From Desulfovibrionaceae bacterium (GTDB lineage Bacteria > Desulfobacterota > Desulfovibrionia > Desulfovibrionales > Desulfovibrionaceae): a DNA stretch of 44,884 nt. Positions within the stretch are counted from its first letter, which is position 1. Every line of letters begins with the position of its first letter. The DNA lies in assembly GCA_017454105.1 (NCBI GenBank), contig JAFTDR010000211.1, forward strand, positions 1-44,884. Direction: 5' to 3'. Both the position numbers and the translations under genes were made by a program. Shown in pieces: positions 8,952 to 18,231 of the stretch. Below the pieces are notes generated by a model. That model was not told the DNA's origin, ran no database searches, and worked only from the letters and a program-made list of their open reading frames with translations.

Positions 8952-9158
8952 TGTGTGCTTGCCCAAGGAAAGATCTCTTGAATTTTCTCCCATAGCGAAG
9001 TCTTGATTTTTCTGGTACGTAAAGTTCTGGGCGTCTGCCGCGACAGGGACAGCGAGTGCCTAGGCGGCAAAACTGCACAAATGCTTCATGTTTAGGGAGA
9101 GATTCCCTGTCTGTCAGGGATACGTTTTGTTTCGTGCGTTTTTTTCATGGAGACCAGC

Positions 9159-10472
9159 ATGAGTGATCTGACTCCCAGCCGCATTGTGGAAGAATTAAAT
9201 AAATACGTTATTGGCCAGGAAAAAGCGAAACGCATGGTCGCTGTGGCTGTGCGGAATCGCTGGCGTCGTCAGCAGCTTGCCCCTGAACTCCGTGACGAGA
9301 TCGCGCCGAAAAATATTATCATGATGGGTCCTACAGGTGTCGGGAAAACAGAAATAGCCCGGCGTCTCGCAAGACTTTCAGGGGCTCCCTTCCTTAAGGT
9401 TGAAGCGACAAAATTCACAGAAGTCGGGTATGTCGGCAGGGATGTCGAATCCATGGTCAGGGATCTCATGGAGATTGGCATGAACCTTCTTCGCAGCGAA
9501 GCCAACAAGAAGGTTCAGAAGGCGGCTGAGGCTGCGGCCGAAGCCCGCCTGCTCGATCTCCTGCTTCCGCCTTCCCTAAGTGGTGAGGAACACAATTCGA
9601 CACGAGAGAAGCTTTTGCAGCAATTCCGTCTCGGTTTTCTTGATGAGCGCGAAGTCGAGATGGAAGTGACGGAGAGCAAGGGCGCGACAATCGATATTTT
9701 CGCCATACCCGGTCTTGAGCAGATGGGCGGACAGGTCAAGGATATGTTTAGCAAAGCCTTTCCGCCAAAGCGCAGCAAAAAGAAGCTCAAGATAAAAAAA
9801 GCGTACAATTTGCTCGTCCAGGAAGAGGCGGCGCGCCTTGTGGACGATGAGTCTTTGGCCGATCGGGCGCGGGAGAGAGTTGAGCAGTCTGGAATCATCT
9901 TTATCGATGAAATCGACAAAATAGCCCAGACATCGCAGACACGCTCCTCGGACGTCTCGCGTGAAGGCGTGCAGCGCGATCTTTTGCCCATTGTCGAGGG
10001 CAGTGCTGTGAACACGAAATACGGCCTTGTACATACCGATCACATACTCTTCATCGCGGCCGGGGCGTTTCATTTCAGCAAACCCTCAGACATGATTCCA
10101 GAACTTCAGGGCCGCTTCCCGCTGCGTGTTGAGCTCGAAGCGCTCGGCAAGGATGATTTTCTGCGCATTTTGACCGAGCCGGACAATGCCTTAACAAAGC
10201 AGTACGCAGCCTTACTCGGCACGGAGCAGATTTGCCTTGAGTTTGCCGAGGATGGACTAGCCGAAATCGCGCTTTTTGCCGAAGAGGTCAATGCGCAGAC
10301 GGAAAATATCGGGGCGCGGCGTCTGTACACAATCATGGAGAAAATACTCGCTGATGTCTCCTTCAATGCCCCGTCAATGCCTGGAGCCCATATCATTGTG
10401 AACAAAGCCTATGTCCGCGAACATCTTGAAGATGTGCGCAGCGATCAGGATTTAAGCCGCTACATTCTGTAA
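9159..10472 (+). CDS. hslU: HslU, ATPase subunit of the HslUV protease
   Basis: HslU is an AAA+ unfoldase that forms hexamers and feeds substrates to the HslV peptidase in the cytosol. The 437-residue protein shows the conserved N-terminus ([19 protein letters not shown]), Walker [10 protein letters not shown], the pore-loop region with [11 protein letters not shown], the variable I-domain, Walker [10 protein letters not shown], and the C-terminal sensor-2 region with [13 protein letters not shown] ending in ...LSRYIL. I chose ATG 9159 because GGAG lies six bases upstream. The in-frame ATG at 9147 contains that GGAG within its own codons. hslV is not adjacent on either side, so the peptidase must be encoded elsewhere or be missing. 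A terminator follows. Confidence 0.95.
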   Translation: MSDLTPSRIVEELNKYVIGQEKAKRMVAVAVRNRWRRQQLAPELRDEIAPKNIIMMGPTGVGKTEIARRLARLSGAPFLKVEATKFTEVGYVGRDVESMVRDLMEIGMNLLRSEANKKVQKAAEAAAEARLLDLLLPPSLSGEEHNSTREKLLQQFRLGFLDEREVEMEVTESKGATIDIFAIPGLEQMGGQVKDMFSKAFPPKRSKKKLKIKKAYNLLVQEEAARLVDDESLADRARERVEQSGIIFIDEIDKIAQTSQTRSSDVSREGVQRDLLPIVEGSAVNTKYGLVHTDHILFIAAGAFHFSKPSDMIPELQGRFPLRVELEALGKDDFLRILTEPDNALTKQYAALLGTEQICLEFAEDGLAEIALFAEEVNAQTENIGARRLYTIMEKILADVSFNAPSMPGAHIIVNKAYVREHLEDVRSDQDLSRYIL

Positions 10473-10570
10473 GAAAATTGCCGCTACCCAAGAGATCAAG
10501 CGTTTCTCAACTTTTTGAATAGATTTGAGCGTACAGCTCGATCCCACTCTTTGCTCTATCTTGCGCAAGT

Positions 10571-10603
10571 AAAGCCCTCGCGATTCGCCTGGGCTTTTTT
10601 TTT
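10571..10603 (+). terminator. Rho-independent terminator after hslU
   Basis: AAAGCCC pairs with GGGCTTT around an inner GCG-ATT-CGC stem and is followed by an uninterrupted run of T residues. It lies about 100 bases after the hslU stop codon. Confidence 0.85.
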
Positions 10604-11166
10604 GTCCAAAAACGCCAATACCCCCCACGTCAGGAAGCAGCATCATGGGCGCTTTTTGCCCAACAGGAGCTAATCCGTGAAAAATTTCACAATGGTGCAG
10701 CAATATGCAAGACAGTTGAAAGTATACTAAAGAGTTGCCCGTATCCAGTCACTTCTGGCCTTGCGTGCAGCAAAAGAAAAAAATACGCCGCAGAAGTATC
10801 AAGAAAGAGAGAACGATGGAGACGATTTGTACGTAACACAGTGATCCCAGAAAGGATTATGGCGTTACCTGCGCTCTGGAAACGTGTTGATCAACTAATC
10901 ATGTGGATCCGCATGGGATTGACAGTCAGCTACCCTGAAATCACTAGAGCGCAAGAAAAACGGAGAGATGCCCTTGATATACGCGGCACAAAACGCGTGC
11001 GACAGAAGAGGATTGTCTTGTCAAAGCGCGTTTGAGCGAAAGGAGGTAGCATATGTTGAGTCGCCAAGCAGCATACAGCGCTGCGTCTGACCTGCATTCA
11101 CCTGTACAGTAGGCGCGCTGATCTGGCCCGTCTCTCAAATTGTGGAGCAATGGTTTCCAGGAACTG
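10604..11166. other. 563-base intergenic region upstream of the dicarboxylate operon
   Basis: No gene is supported. The region probably holds the promoter of the downstream operon. TTGACA at 10919-10924 is the best -35-like match, but no good -10 follows at standard spacing. Three tandem 17-base repeats follow at 11167. Confidence 0.35.
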
Positions 11167-11217
11167 TGCGTAGGTTTCAATGGTGCGCAGGTTTCAATGA
11201 TGCGCAGGTTTCAATGA
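11167..11217 (+). repeat. Three tandem 17-base direct repeats upstream of the DASS transporter
   Basis: The unit TGCGYAGGTTTCAATGR is repeated three times head to tail (11167-11183, 11184-11200, 11201-11217). The last two copies are identical and the first differs at two positions. The array ends about 30 bases before the transporter start and probably lies in its 5' leader or promoter. It could be a multi-copy binding site for a regulator or simply replication slippage. Confidence 0.8.
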
Positions 11218-11249
11218 TGAATGCGCCTATTCATAGGCAAGGATATATG

Positions 11250-12614
11250 ATGAAACGATTTTTCCCATTATTTTTGATTGCAACCTGTATCCTCGCGACG
11301 CTTGCCGCAGCAGACGCGTTTGCCGCAGCCCAGACAATCGTTCTTCCCGAGGATCCAACAAAGGCATATATCACCCTTGGTATTCTCTGCGTGGCTGGAG
11401 TCATGTTCTTCCTCGAAATTGTGCCTCTGCCCGTCACAGCCTTGCTGGTTCCAGTTGCGCTGTCGTTAACCAATGTCATTTCCTCAAAGGCCGCTTTCAG
11501 TTATTTCGGCAATCCGACGGTCGTACTCTTTATGGCCATGTTCATCGTCGGTGAAGCGACCTTTGTCACCGGTTTTGCCGACAAGGTCGGCGCCTTGGCT
11601 GTCCGCTTTTCTAAGGGGAGCCAGGTCAAACTGCTCTTGTACACGATGATGGCCATCGGTCTTCTTTCGACCATGCTTTCCAATACCGGTACAACCGTTG
11701 TTGCCGTGCCGATGGTGCTTGGCATGTGCATGAAAGCAAAGATTGCTCCAGGCCGCGTGCTCATTCCCATCGCCTTTGCCTCCTCTCTTGGCGGTACAGC
11801 AACCCTTGTCGGCACTCCGCCAAACGGCATTGTGAACGGTGTTATTTCCGGCCTTGATCCGTCTCTTGGCATTCAGCCTTTCGGTTTTTTTGAATTTGGC
11901 CTGATTGGCATACCGCTTCTTGTCGCCGGTCTCCTGTACTATGCGCTTATCGGCTACAAATTTTTGCCGGATAAAAAAATCGACACAGTTGAAGACGATT
12001 TAATAGACAAGAAGCCGCGCCGCCAAAATAAGATGTGGTTCTCCATTGTCATTTTCATTTTTGTTGTGAGCATGATGGCCACAGAACTTATGCCCTTGAC
12101 AACCGCGGCTGTTCTTGGCGCCTGTCTTATGATTATATCGGGCTGTATGACAATGCGCGAAGCCTTCCGCAGCGTTGACTGGACAACGATTTTTCTTTTT
12201 GCCGGCATGCTTTCTATGTCTACCGCCATGGATAAGTCGGGCGCAGCGGCCATTGTCGCGAGTGCCGTTGTTAAGATGGTGACCAATCCGTGGATGCTTA
12301 TGTTTGTGTGCTGCGCTCTGACAGCTATTATCACGAACTTCATGTCAAACACGGCCACAGCGGCTCTTATGGCTCCGCTGGCCATGCCGATTGCCATAGC
12401 GAGCGGCATTTCACCTCTGCCCATTATCATGGGTATTGCCATGTCCGCCTCCTGCTGTTTTTTGACCCCCATCGCAACCCCGCCGAACACCATTGTTCTG
12501 GGTCCTGGCCGCTATTCCTTTATTGACTACGTGAAGGCCGGCTGGCCGCTCCAGCTTTTGTGCCTGGTCCTTTGCGTGTTTTTGATTCCGATAATCTGGC
12601 CGTTCCATCCCTAA
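11250..12614 (+). CDS. DASS-family (SLC13-like) anion/dicarboxylate:sodium symporter
   Basis: This is a 454-residue inner-membrane transporter. It has many hydrophobic segments and the two inverted-repeat substrate/sodium signatures of the family: SNTGTTVVAVPMVLG in the first half and SNTATAALMAPLAMPIA in the second. GTPPNGIV and ATPPNTIVLG follow the respective repeats. The N-terminus (KRFFPLFLIATCILATLAAADAFAA) looks like a signal peptide or first membrane helix. ATG 11250 (or 11247) is chosen because AAGG lies a few bases upstream; the frame extending back to 11142 runs through the 17-base repeats. Placement directly before fumarase and fumarate reductase genes suggests C4-dicarboxylate import. 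Citrate or another anion cannot be excluded. Confidence 0.88.
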   Translation: MKRFFPLFLIATCILATLAAADAFAAAQTIVLPEDPTKAYITLGILCVAGVMFFLEIVPLPVTALLVPVALSLTNVISSKAAFSYFGNPTVVLFMAMFIVGEATFVTGFADKVGALAVRFSKGSQVKLLLYTMMAIGLLSTMLSNTGTTVVAVPMVLGMCMKAKIAPGRVLIPIAFASSLGGTATLVGTPPNGIVNGVISGLDPSLGIQPFGFFEFGLIGIPLLVAGLLYYALIGYKFLPDKKIDTVEDDLIDKKPRRQNKMWFSIVIFIFVVSMMATELMPLTTAAVLGACLMIISGCMTMREAFRSVDWTTIFLFAGMLSMSTAMDKSGAAAIVASAVVKMVTNPWMLMFVCCALTAIITNFMSNTATAALMAPLAMPIAIASGISPLPIIMGIAMSASCCFLTPIATPPNTIVLGPGRYSFIDYVKAGWPLQLLCLVLCVFLIPIIWPFHP

Positions 12615-12691
12615 TTATAAAAAAGACACTGGAGGCGGCGCTTTCTAGACCTTTCGACCTTTCGGCCTTGGGTCTTTGCGCTGAATGTTTG

Positions 12692-13537
12692 ATGAAAGAA
12701 ATTGAATGTTCAACAATAACGGATGCTGTAGCGAAACTTGCCATTTCAGCCTGCTGTCATTTGCCAAAGGACATGCGCAACGCTTTTGCTCGGTTTCGCA
12801 CAGAAGAACCCTCGCCTGTCGGACGGGATATTTTCTCCCAGCTGATTGAAAACGCCGACATTGCGGATCGCGAAGAAATGCCTATCTGTCAGGATACGGG
12901 GCTGGCCGTTGTTTTCGCCGACATCGGCCAGGATGTGCATATAGTCGGAGGAGATTTCACAAAAGCAGTAAACGACGGGATACATAAGGGATATGTGGAC
13001 GGCTATCTGCGCAAATCAAGTGTGGAGGAACCGCTTTTTGACAGGAAAAATACGGGCGACAACACCCCGGCTGTTTTGCATGTGCGCATTGTGCCCGGTG
13101 ACAGCCTCCGTCTTCGCTTAGCCCCCAAGGGAGCCGGATCGGAGAATAAGAGTGTTCTCAAAATGCTTGTCCCGGCGGACGGGATTTTGGGGGTAAAAAA
13201 AGTCGTACTCGGCGCTGTTGAGGCGGCAGGTCCTAATGCCTGTCCTCCCATGGTTGTCGGTGTCGGCTTGGGCGGCACGATGGAGCTTGCCTGCATCCTG
13301 GCAAAGCGGGCTGCCGCTCGAGATCTTGACAGTGTGAACCCCGATCCCCGCTACGCCTCATTTGAACGCGATCTGCTCGCTTTGATCAATAAGACGGGCA
13401 TCGGACCGCAGGGTCTTGGGGGCGCGACAACAGCTCTTGCCGTGCATGTGGAATGGGCTCCAACCCATATAGCTTCGCTGCCAGTCGCTGTGAATATAAA
13501 CTGTCATGCGGCACGGCATGCTGAAGTAGTCTTGTAG
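12692..13537 (+). CDS. Fumarate hydratase, alpha subunit (class I, iron-sulfur)
   Basis: This is the alpha part of the two-subunit, oxygen-sensitive [4Fe-4S] fumarase/tartrate dehydratase family, which interconverts malate and fumarate. The 281-residue protein carries EMPICQDTGLAVVF, GDNTPAVLH, the GAGSENKS segment, and AGPNACPPMVVGVGLGGTME, the motifs around the cluster cysteines. ATG 12692 is chosen by comparison with the family N-terminus (here KEIECSTITDAVAKL), although the ribosome binding site is weak. The frame stays open back into the transporter gene. The beta subunit begins 10 bases after the stop, consistent with coupled translation. Confidence 0.92.
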   Translation: MKEIECSTITDAVAKLAISACCHLPKDMRNAFARFRTEEPSPVGRDIFSQLIENADIADREEMPICQDTGLAVVFADIGQDVHIVGGDFTKAVNDGIHKGYVDGYLRKSSVEEPLFDRKNTGDNTPAVLHVRIVPGDSLRLRLAPKGAGSENKSVLKMLVPADGILGVKKVVLGAVEAAGPNACPPMVVGVGLGGTMELACILAKRAAARDLDSVNPDPRYASFERDLLALINKTGIGPQGLGGATTALAVHVEWAPTHIASLPVAVNINCHAARHAEVVL

Positions 13538-13547
13538 GAGCTTTTTC

Positions 13548-14105
13548 ATGAGCGAGATACGCTATATAAAGGCACCGTTTGACCCGGATGTCGCGCGCAG
13601 TCTTCGGGCCGGTGAAAGTGTTCGGGTGAGCGGCGTGATTTTGGCCGCGCGCGATGCGGCCCACAAACGCATGGTCGCCTGTTTGGACGCAGGGGAGAAA
13701 CTTCCTCTTGATTTGCACGGGCACGTTGTCTACTACGTCGGTCCTTCTCCGGCGAAACCGGGGTATCCGATTGGCTCCGCAGGTCCGACGACCTCAGGGC
13801 GCATGGATGCCTACACCCCGCGCCTGCTTGAGCAGGGTTTGCTCGGTATGATTGGCAAAGGCTATCGGAGCGCGGCTGTTGTTGAAGCCATGAAGAAGCA
13901 CGGGGTGCCGTATATGGCCGCCGTTGGCGGGGCGGGAGCGCTGATTGCCCGGAGCATAAAAAAATACACGGTTCTCGCCTGGCCTGAACTCGGCCCCGAG
14001 GCTCTGGCACTTATGGAAGTGGAAAATTTTCCGGCCATTGTGGTCATCGATTCACTTGGCAATAATCAGTACGAAGCAGGTCAAGCTCCGTACAAGACTC
14101 TCTAG
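13548..14105 (+). CDS. Fumarate hydratase, beta subunit (class I)
   Basis: The 185-residue beta subunit completes the fumarase. Family motifs include ESVRVSGVILAARDAAHKRM at about residues 22-41, the VYYVGPSPAKPG segment, and GSAGPTTSGRMDAYTPRLLE, followed by GKGYRS and the AAVGGAGALIA region near 122-132. AGGAGC upstream of ATG 13548 supports the start. Together with the alpha subunit it supplies fumarate from malate to the fumarate reductase encoded next. Only eight bases separate it from frdC. Confidence 0.93.
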   Translation: MSEIRYIKAPFDPDVARSLRAGESVRVSGVILAARDAAHKRMVACLDAGEKLPLDLHGHVVYYVGPSPAKPGYPIGSAGPTTSGRMDAYTPRLLEQGLLGMIGKGYRSAAVVEAMKKHGVPYMAAVGGAGALIARSIKKYTVLAWPELGPEALALMEVENFPAIVVIDSLGNNQYEAGQAPYKTL

Positions 14106-14113
14106 GAGTCCCC

Positions 14114-14740
14114 ATGACACCAAGATCTCCAAAGGACATCCGTTCGCGTCTTGATTTCTGGCAGGCGCTGACCGGCGCATGTCTTGCCCTTTTTGTCACA
14201 GTTCATCTTCTGCTTGAAGGCTCTGTTGTTTTGAGTCCTGATCTCACCAATTCCATAGCATGGTTTTTGGAAGCGTCCTATATCGCGCAGATAGCGGCTC
14301 CCTGTATTGTTCTTCTGATTCTTGTGCATTTCTATATCGCAGCACGGAAGATGCCGGTGCGCGCGGGTGAACTGCAGATTTTTGTCGCGCACAGCAAAGC
14401 CTTGAAGGAAACAGACACCTGGCTGTGGCTTGTGCAGGTTTTCACGGCCATTATTATTTTGGCCGGGGCTTTTTTTCACGTCTACACAGTCATGACGGAT
14501 CTTCCAATCACTGCCAACGGGACAGCGGCGCGCCTGCACAATGGCTGGATTTTCTTCCATCTTGTGTTTTTGCCCTCTGTCATTGCCCACACAGGCATTG
14601 GCGTATGGCGGCTCGCTGTGAAGTACGGCATTTGCTTGAAGAAAGATCGTGACGTGTGGCGTCGCCGGATTTGGATTACAATGGCCTGCTACATGCTGCT
14701 TGGGCTTTGTGCTCTGACACGTCTGTGGTTCCAGGGATAG
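14114..14740 (+). CDS. frdC: Fumarate reductase cytochrome b subunit (diheme)
   Basis: This 208-residue membrane anchor passes electrons from menaquinol to the catalytic subunits. It has five hydrophobic segments and histidines at H31, H72, H122 and H159, each in a hydrophobic helix. Their spacing is close to that of the four heme ligands of Wolinella-type FrdC, so two b hemes are expected. It lies directly before frdA, giving the C-A-B order typical of epsilon- and deltaproteobacterial quinol:fumarate reductases. GGAG upstream of ATG 14114 marks the start. The direction in vivo (fumarate reduction or succinate oxidation) cannot be read from sequence. Confidence 0.93.
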   Translation: MTPRSPKDIRSRLDFWQALTGACLALFVTVHLLLEGSVVLSPDLTNSIAWFLEASYIAQIAAPCIVLLILVHFYIAARKMPVRAGELQIFVAHSKALKETDTWLWLVQVFTAIIILAGAFFHVYTVMTDLPITANGTAARLHNGWIFFHLVFLPSVIAHTGIGVWRLAVKYGICLKKDRDVWRRRIWITMACYMLLGLCALTRLWFQG

Positions 14741-14749
14741 GGGGAGTGT

Positions 14750-16609
14750 ATGCGCGTTTTTCAAAGTGATGTTCTTTGTATAGGAGCGGGACTCGCCGGT
14801 GAGCGTGTGGCTGTCGAAGCCGCGCAGGCAGGGTTTTCAGTTATCTGCCTGACCGTTGTTCCCCCACGCCGTTCGCATTCGTCGGCCGCAATGGGCGGCA
14901 TGCAGGCGGCCCTTGGCAACTCGATCATGGGCGAGGGGGATACCCCTGAAATCCACTTTAAAGACACGGTGAAAGGCTCTGACTGGGGCTGTGACCAGGA
15001 AGTGGCGCGGCTTTTTGCCGAAACAGCGCCCATAGCCATGCGCGAAATGGCCTGGATGGGAGTTCCGTGGAGCCGGGTTGTGCCTGGAGAACATACCTAC
15101 TACAAAGGCGGACAGCCCTTTCAGGCGACTGAAAAGGCGGAGAACGAGGGCCTGATTCACTCCCGCGCCTTTGGCGGAACAGCCAAATGGCGCACCTGCT
15201 ACACCTCCGACGGCACAGGGCATGCGGTTCTTTTCACCCTGGACAACAGGCTTCTGCAGCTTGGAGTCGATGTGCACGACCGCATGCAGGCGGAAATTCT
15301 CATCCACAACGGCGAGCGCTGCATGGGCTGCGTGGCCAGGGATCTGCGCACAGGCGAACTTGTCGGGTATTTTGCCAAGGCGACCCTTATTGCGACAGGC
15401 GGTTATGGCCGCATTTACCGCGCAACGACCAATGCGGTCATCTGCGATGGCGGCGGACAGATTGCTGCTCTTGAAACAGGCGTTGTGCCTCTTGGCAACA
15501 TGGAGGCTGTCCAATTCCATCCGACAGGCACAGTGCCGACGGACATTCTTGTGACAGAAGGCTGCCGCGGCGACGGCGGAACCCTGCTTGATGTGAATGA
15601 ATATCGTTTCATGCCCGATTATGAGCCGGAAAAAGCGGAGCTTGCCTCGCGTGACGTTGTCTCCCGGCGCATGACTGAGCATATGCGCAAGGGCTTCGGG
15701 GTGAAGAGTCCCTACGGCGAGCATTTGTGGCTGGATATCCGTCACCTGGGAGAAAAGCATATCACGACAAATCTGCGTGAAGTCTACGATATTTCAACGC
15801 ATTTCCTGGGTGTCAATCCGATTCATCAGTTAATCCCTGTGCGTCCGACCCAGCACTACAGCATGGGCGGGGTGCGCATCAATAAAGACGGCCATGCGTA
15901 TGGCCTCGAAGGTCTCTTTGCCGCAGGCGAGGCGGCGTGCTGGGATATGCACGGCTTCAACCGCCTTGGCGGAAACTCCCTTGCCGAGACCGTTGTCTCT
16001 GGGCGGATAGTCGGCGCAAAGCTTGTGGAATTTTTGAAGGGTTATGAGACAACCTTCAAAACGGAAGACATGCGCAGCGCGGCCAATAAGCTTAAGGCAA
16101 AGATAGAGAAACTTGCACACGGAACAGGCGAAGATTGCTACACGCTCCGCAATGCCATGCAGGACACGATGATGGAGTATGTTGGTATCTTCAGAAACGG
16201 CAAGGATCTGCAGGAAGGTGTGGACAAGCTTCAGGAAATCCTTGAGCGCTGCCAGAATATGCGCCTGGTCGGCCGTCCCTCTGCTGGCCCGAATGCCGAA
16301 CTCTCCATGGCGCTGCGTGTGGGAGGAATGGTGAAGCTCGCCCTCTGCACGGCCTACGGCGCGCTTAAGCGGACAGAAAGCCGCGGAGCGCACGCGCGTG
16401 AGGATTATCCGGAACGCAATGACAAAGATTGGCTTGTGCGGACTCTGGCATACTGGCATGAAGGAGACACTCTCCCGACGCTTAAATATGAGCCGGCAAC
16501 ACCCTTCTTTATTCTGCCTCCCGGTGACCGCGGGTACGGCGGCGGCAAGATTATTCCGGGGGATCCCATAAGTGAAGACAAGCTTGTGCCCTTTGCCCGG
16601 TCGAACTAA
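14750..16609 (+). CDS. frdA: Fumarate reductase flavoprotein subunit
   Basis: This is the catalytic subunit that reduces fumarate to succinate with covalently bound FAD, on the inner face of the membrane complex. The 619-residue protein has the Rossmann motif GAGLAGE at 12-18 and H43 in RSHSSAAMGGMQ, the expected FAD-linking histidine. It has HPTG at 257-260, the active-site arginine R301 in ASRDVVSRRM, and H369 in QHYSMGG. GEAACWDMHGFNRLGGNS is the usual C-terminal FAD motif. Length is normal for the family. The ribosome binding site GGGGGAG precedes ATG 14750. All key residues are intact, so the enzyme should be active. Confidence 0.96.
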   Translation: MRVFQSDVLCIGAGLAGERVAVEAAQAGFSVICLTVVPPRRSHSSAAMGGMQAALGNSIMGEGDTPEIHFKDTVKGSDWGCDQEVARLFAETAPIAMREMAWMGVPWSRVVPGEHTYYKGGQPFQATEKAENEGLIHSRAFGGTAKWRTCYTSDGTGHAVLFTLDNRLLQLGVDVHDRMQAEILIHNGERCMGCVARDLRTGELVGYFAKATLIATGGYGRIYRATTNAVICDGGGQIAALETGVVPLGNMEAVQFHPTGTVPTDILVTEGCRGDGGTLLDVNEYRFMPDYEPEKAELASRDVVSRRMTEHMRKGFGVKSPYGEHLWLDIRHLGEKHITTNLREVYDISTHFLGVNPIHQLIPVRPTQHYSMGGVRINKDGHAYGLEGLFAAGEAACWDMHGFNRLGGNSLAETVVSGRIVGAKLVEFLKGYETTFKTEDMRSAANKLKAKIEKLAHGTGEDCYTLRNAMQDTMMEYVGIFRNGKDLQEGVDKLQEILERCQNMRLVGRPSAGPNAELSMALRVGGMVKLALCTAYGALKRTESRGAHAREDYPERNDKDWLVRTLAYWHEGDTLPTLKYEPATPFFILPPGDRGYGGGKIIPGDPISEDKLVPFARSN

Positions 16610-16657
16610 ACAACTTCAGGCTATCGTGTGCCCACTTTTTGCACATTGGGAGAACGT

Positions 16658-17437
16658 ATGGGTCGCAAATTAACCTTTGAAATATTCCGCTATCAGCCGC
16701 TTGATCCTCATTCCACGCCGCATATGCAAACCTTTACTTTGGAAGAGCATCCCAGTATGACGCTCTTCATCGCCTTGAACATGATCCGTGAGAAACAGGA
16801 TCCCACGCTGCAGTTTGATTTCTGTTGCAGAGCGGGCATATGCGGATCCTGTGGGATGGTGATCAACGGCAGACCTGGCCTTGCCTGCCACACGCAGACA
16901 AGCGATCTGCCCGAGTATATCTCTCTTCATCCACTCCCGGTTTTTAAATTGCTTGGCGATCTTTCTGTTGACACAGGAACCTGGTTCCGTAATGTTGGCA
17001 AGCGGATTGAGTCGTGGATACACACGAATAAGGAATTTGATCCAAAGGCGCAGGAAGAGCGCATGGATAACGAGCTTGCCACAAAGATCTTTGAACTTGA
17101 CCGCTGCATCGAATGCGGCTGTTGTGTCGCAGCCTGCGGAACAGCCAGAATGCGTGAGGACTTCATGGGAGCCACCGCGATCAACCGCATGGCGCGTTTC
17201 TACATCGATCCCCGCGACAATCGGACACCAGCTGATTTCTACGAACTGATAGGCGATGACCGGGGCGTTTTCGGCTGTATGGGCCTTCTTGCGTGCGACA
17301 ATGTCTGCCCGAAGAAATTGCCTTTGCATGATCAACTGGGCATTATGCGCAGGATGGTCAGTATTGAATCGGTTCGAGGCATTCTGCCTGAATTTTTGCG
17401 GAAGAAGTTGCAGGGCTGTAGTTCCCATACAAGCTAA
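16658..17437 (+). CDS. frdB: Fumarate reductase iron-sulfur subunit
   Basis: This 259-residue subunit carries electrons from the FrdC hemes to the FrdA flavin. The [2Fe-2S] cluster cysteines are C57, C62, C65 and C77 in CRAGICGSCGMVINGRPGLAC. The ferredoxin-like C-terminal half has C150, C153, C156 and C160 in CIECGCCVAAC, and a second group in GCMGLLACDNVCP. I chose ATG 16658, which follows GGGAGA at suitable spacing. A GTG frame starting at 16628 is possible but lacks a site. It is the last gene of the fumarase-frdCAB block before a perfect hairpin. Confidence 0.95.
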   Translation: MGRKLTFEIFRYQPLDPHSTPHMQTFTLEEHPSMTLFIALNMIREKQDPTLQFDFCCRAGICGSCGMVINGRPGLACHTQTSDLPEYISLHPLPVFKLLGDLSVDTGTWFRNVGKRIESWIHTNKEFDPKAQEERMDNELATKIFELDRCIECGCCVAACGTARMREDFMGATAINRMARFYIDPRDNRTPADFYELIGDDRGVFGCMGLLACDNVCPKKLPLHDQLGIMRRMVSIESVRGILPEFLRKKLQGCSSHTS

Positions 17438-17445
17438 GCAGCACA

Positions 17446-17469
17446 ACCCGCCCACCTCTGTGGGCGGGT
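17446..17469. other. Perfect 10-bp hairpin between frdB and the CBS-ACT gene
   Basis: ACCCGCCCAC and GTGGGCGGGT pair perfectly around CTCT. There is no T tract, so a simple intrinsic terminator is unlikely. It may instead stabilise the upstream mRNA end or separate expression of the frd genes from the genes downstream. Confidence 0.7.
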
Positions 17470-17497
17470 GCGCGCGATACGCCATGAGGAGGCACGC

Positions 17498-18196
17498 ATG
17501 CTTGTACAAGACTGGATGAAAACAAACGTCGTGACTGTAACGCCAGACACAACACTGCATGTTGCACGGCGCCTTTTTCAGGAAAACAATATTCACAGCC
17601 TGCCGGTCATCAATGACAACAAACGAGTTGTCGGTCTGTTCACAACCACGGAGTTGAAACGCTACGCCCCGACCAATACGACAGGCGTTGAGATTCTGGA
17701 AGCCCTTGAACTCCTTGACATAACAAAGGTCAAGGAAGCCATGGTTCCGAATCCACCAACTATTCATCCGCACAACACAATTGAGCAGGCCGCCCAGCAT
17801 ATGATTGACAAACACGTTGTCTGCCTTCCGGTCACTGACACTGCCGGCATACTCGTCGGGATCTTAAGTGGCAGCAATGTGTTTAAAGCGCTTCTTGATT
17901 TAAGCGGCGCGGATCAGCCGGGCATTGAGGCTGGCTTCATACTCCAGAATAAACCAGGCGAGCTTCTGTCAATTATAGAGAAACTCCGCTCGCTTGGCAT
18001 GCGCATGATTGCCGTTCTTTCCTCTCTGCACGGCGAAGGGAGCGATACACGAAAGGTGAAGCTTCGTTTCCGTGGAGCGAATGAGGAACTCCAGGATAAG
18101 GCTGTTGAGATGCTGCGCAGCCACCCTGGACTGAAATACTGGATGCGTGGGGATGAGTTTTTCCTCTGCGAGGATTACGGCAAGGATAAAAAATAA
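17498..18196 (+). CDS. CBS-pair plus ACT domain protein (AcuB-like)
   Basis: The 232-residue cytosolic protein has two CBS motifs (residues about 5-60 and 75-130, with HSLPVIND and HVVCLPVTD cores) followed by an ACT-like domain from about 140. CBS pairs bind adenine nucleotides and ACT domains bind small metabolites such as amino acids, so this looks like an energy/metabolite sensor. No catalytic domain is present. ATG 17498 is chosen because GAGGAGG lies seven bases upstream. The position between frdB and malic enzyme suggests control of dicarboxylate metabolism, but the target is unknown. Confidence 0.8.
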   Translation: MLVQDWMKTNVVTVTPDTTLHVARRLFQENNIHSLPVINDNKRVVGLFTTTELKRYAPTNTTGVEILEALELLDITKVKEAMVPNPPTIHPHNTIEQAAQHMIDKHVVCLPVTDTAGILVGILSGSNVFKALLDLSGADQPGIEAGFILQNKPGELLSIIEKLRSLGMRMIAVLSSLHGEGSDTRKVKLRFRGANEELQDKAVEMLRSHPGLKYWMRGDEFFLCEDYGKDKK

Positions 18197-18231
18197 AGGC
18201 TTCAGAGTTTTTTGCAAACAAGAGGATGGTT

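Noticed and set aside
8977-8995. CTTGAATTTTCTCCCATAG, resembling a heat-shock promoter before hslU
   Set aside because: The spacing between the CTTGAA and CCCAT boxes is six bases, far shorter than the 13 or so needed.
11167-11217. CRISPR array
   Set aside because: The 17-base units are directly adjacent with no spacers, and no cas genes are present.
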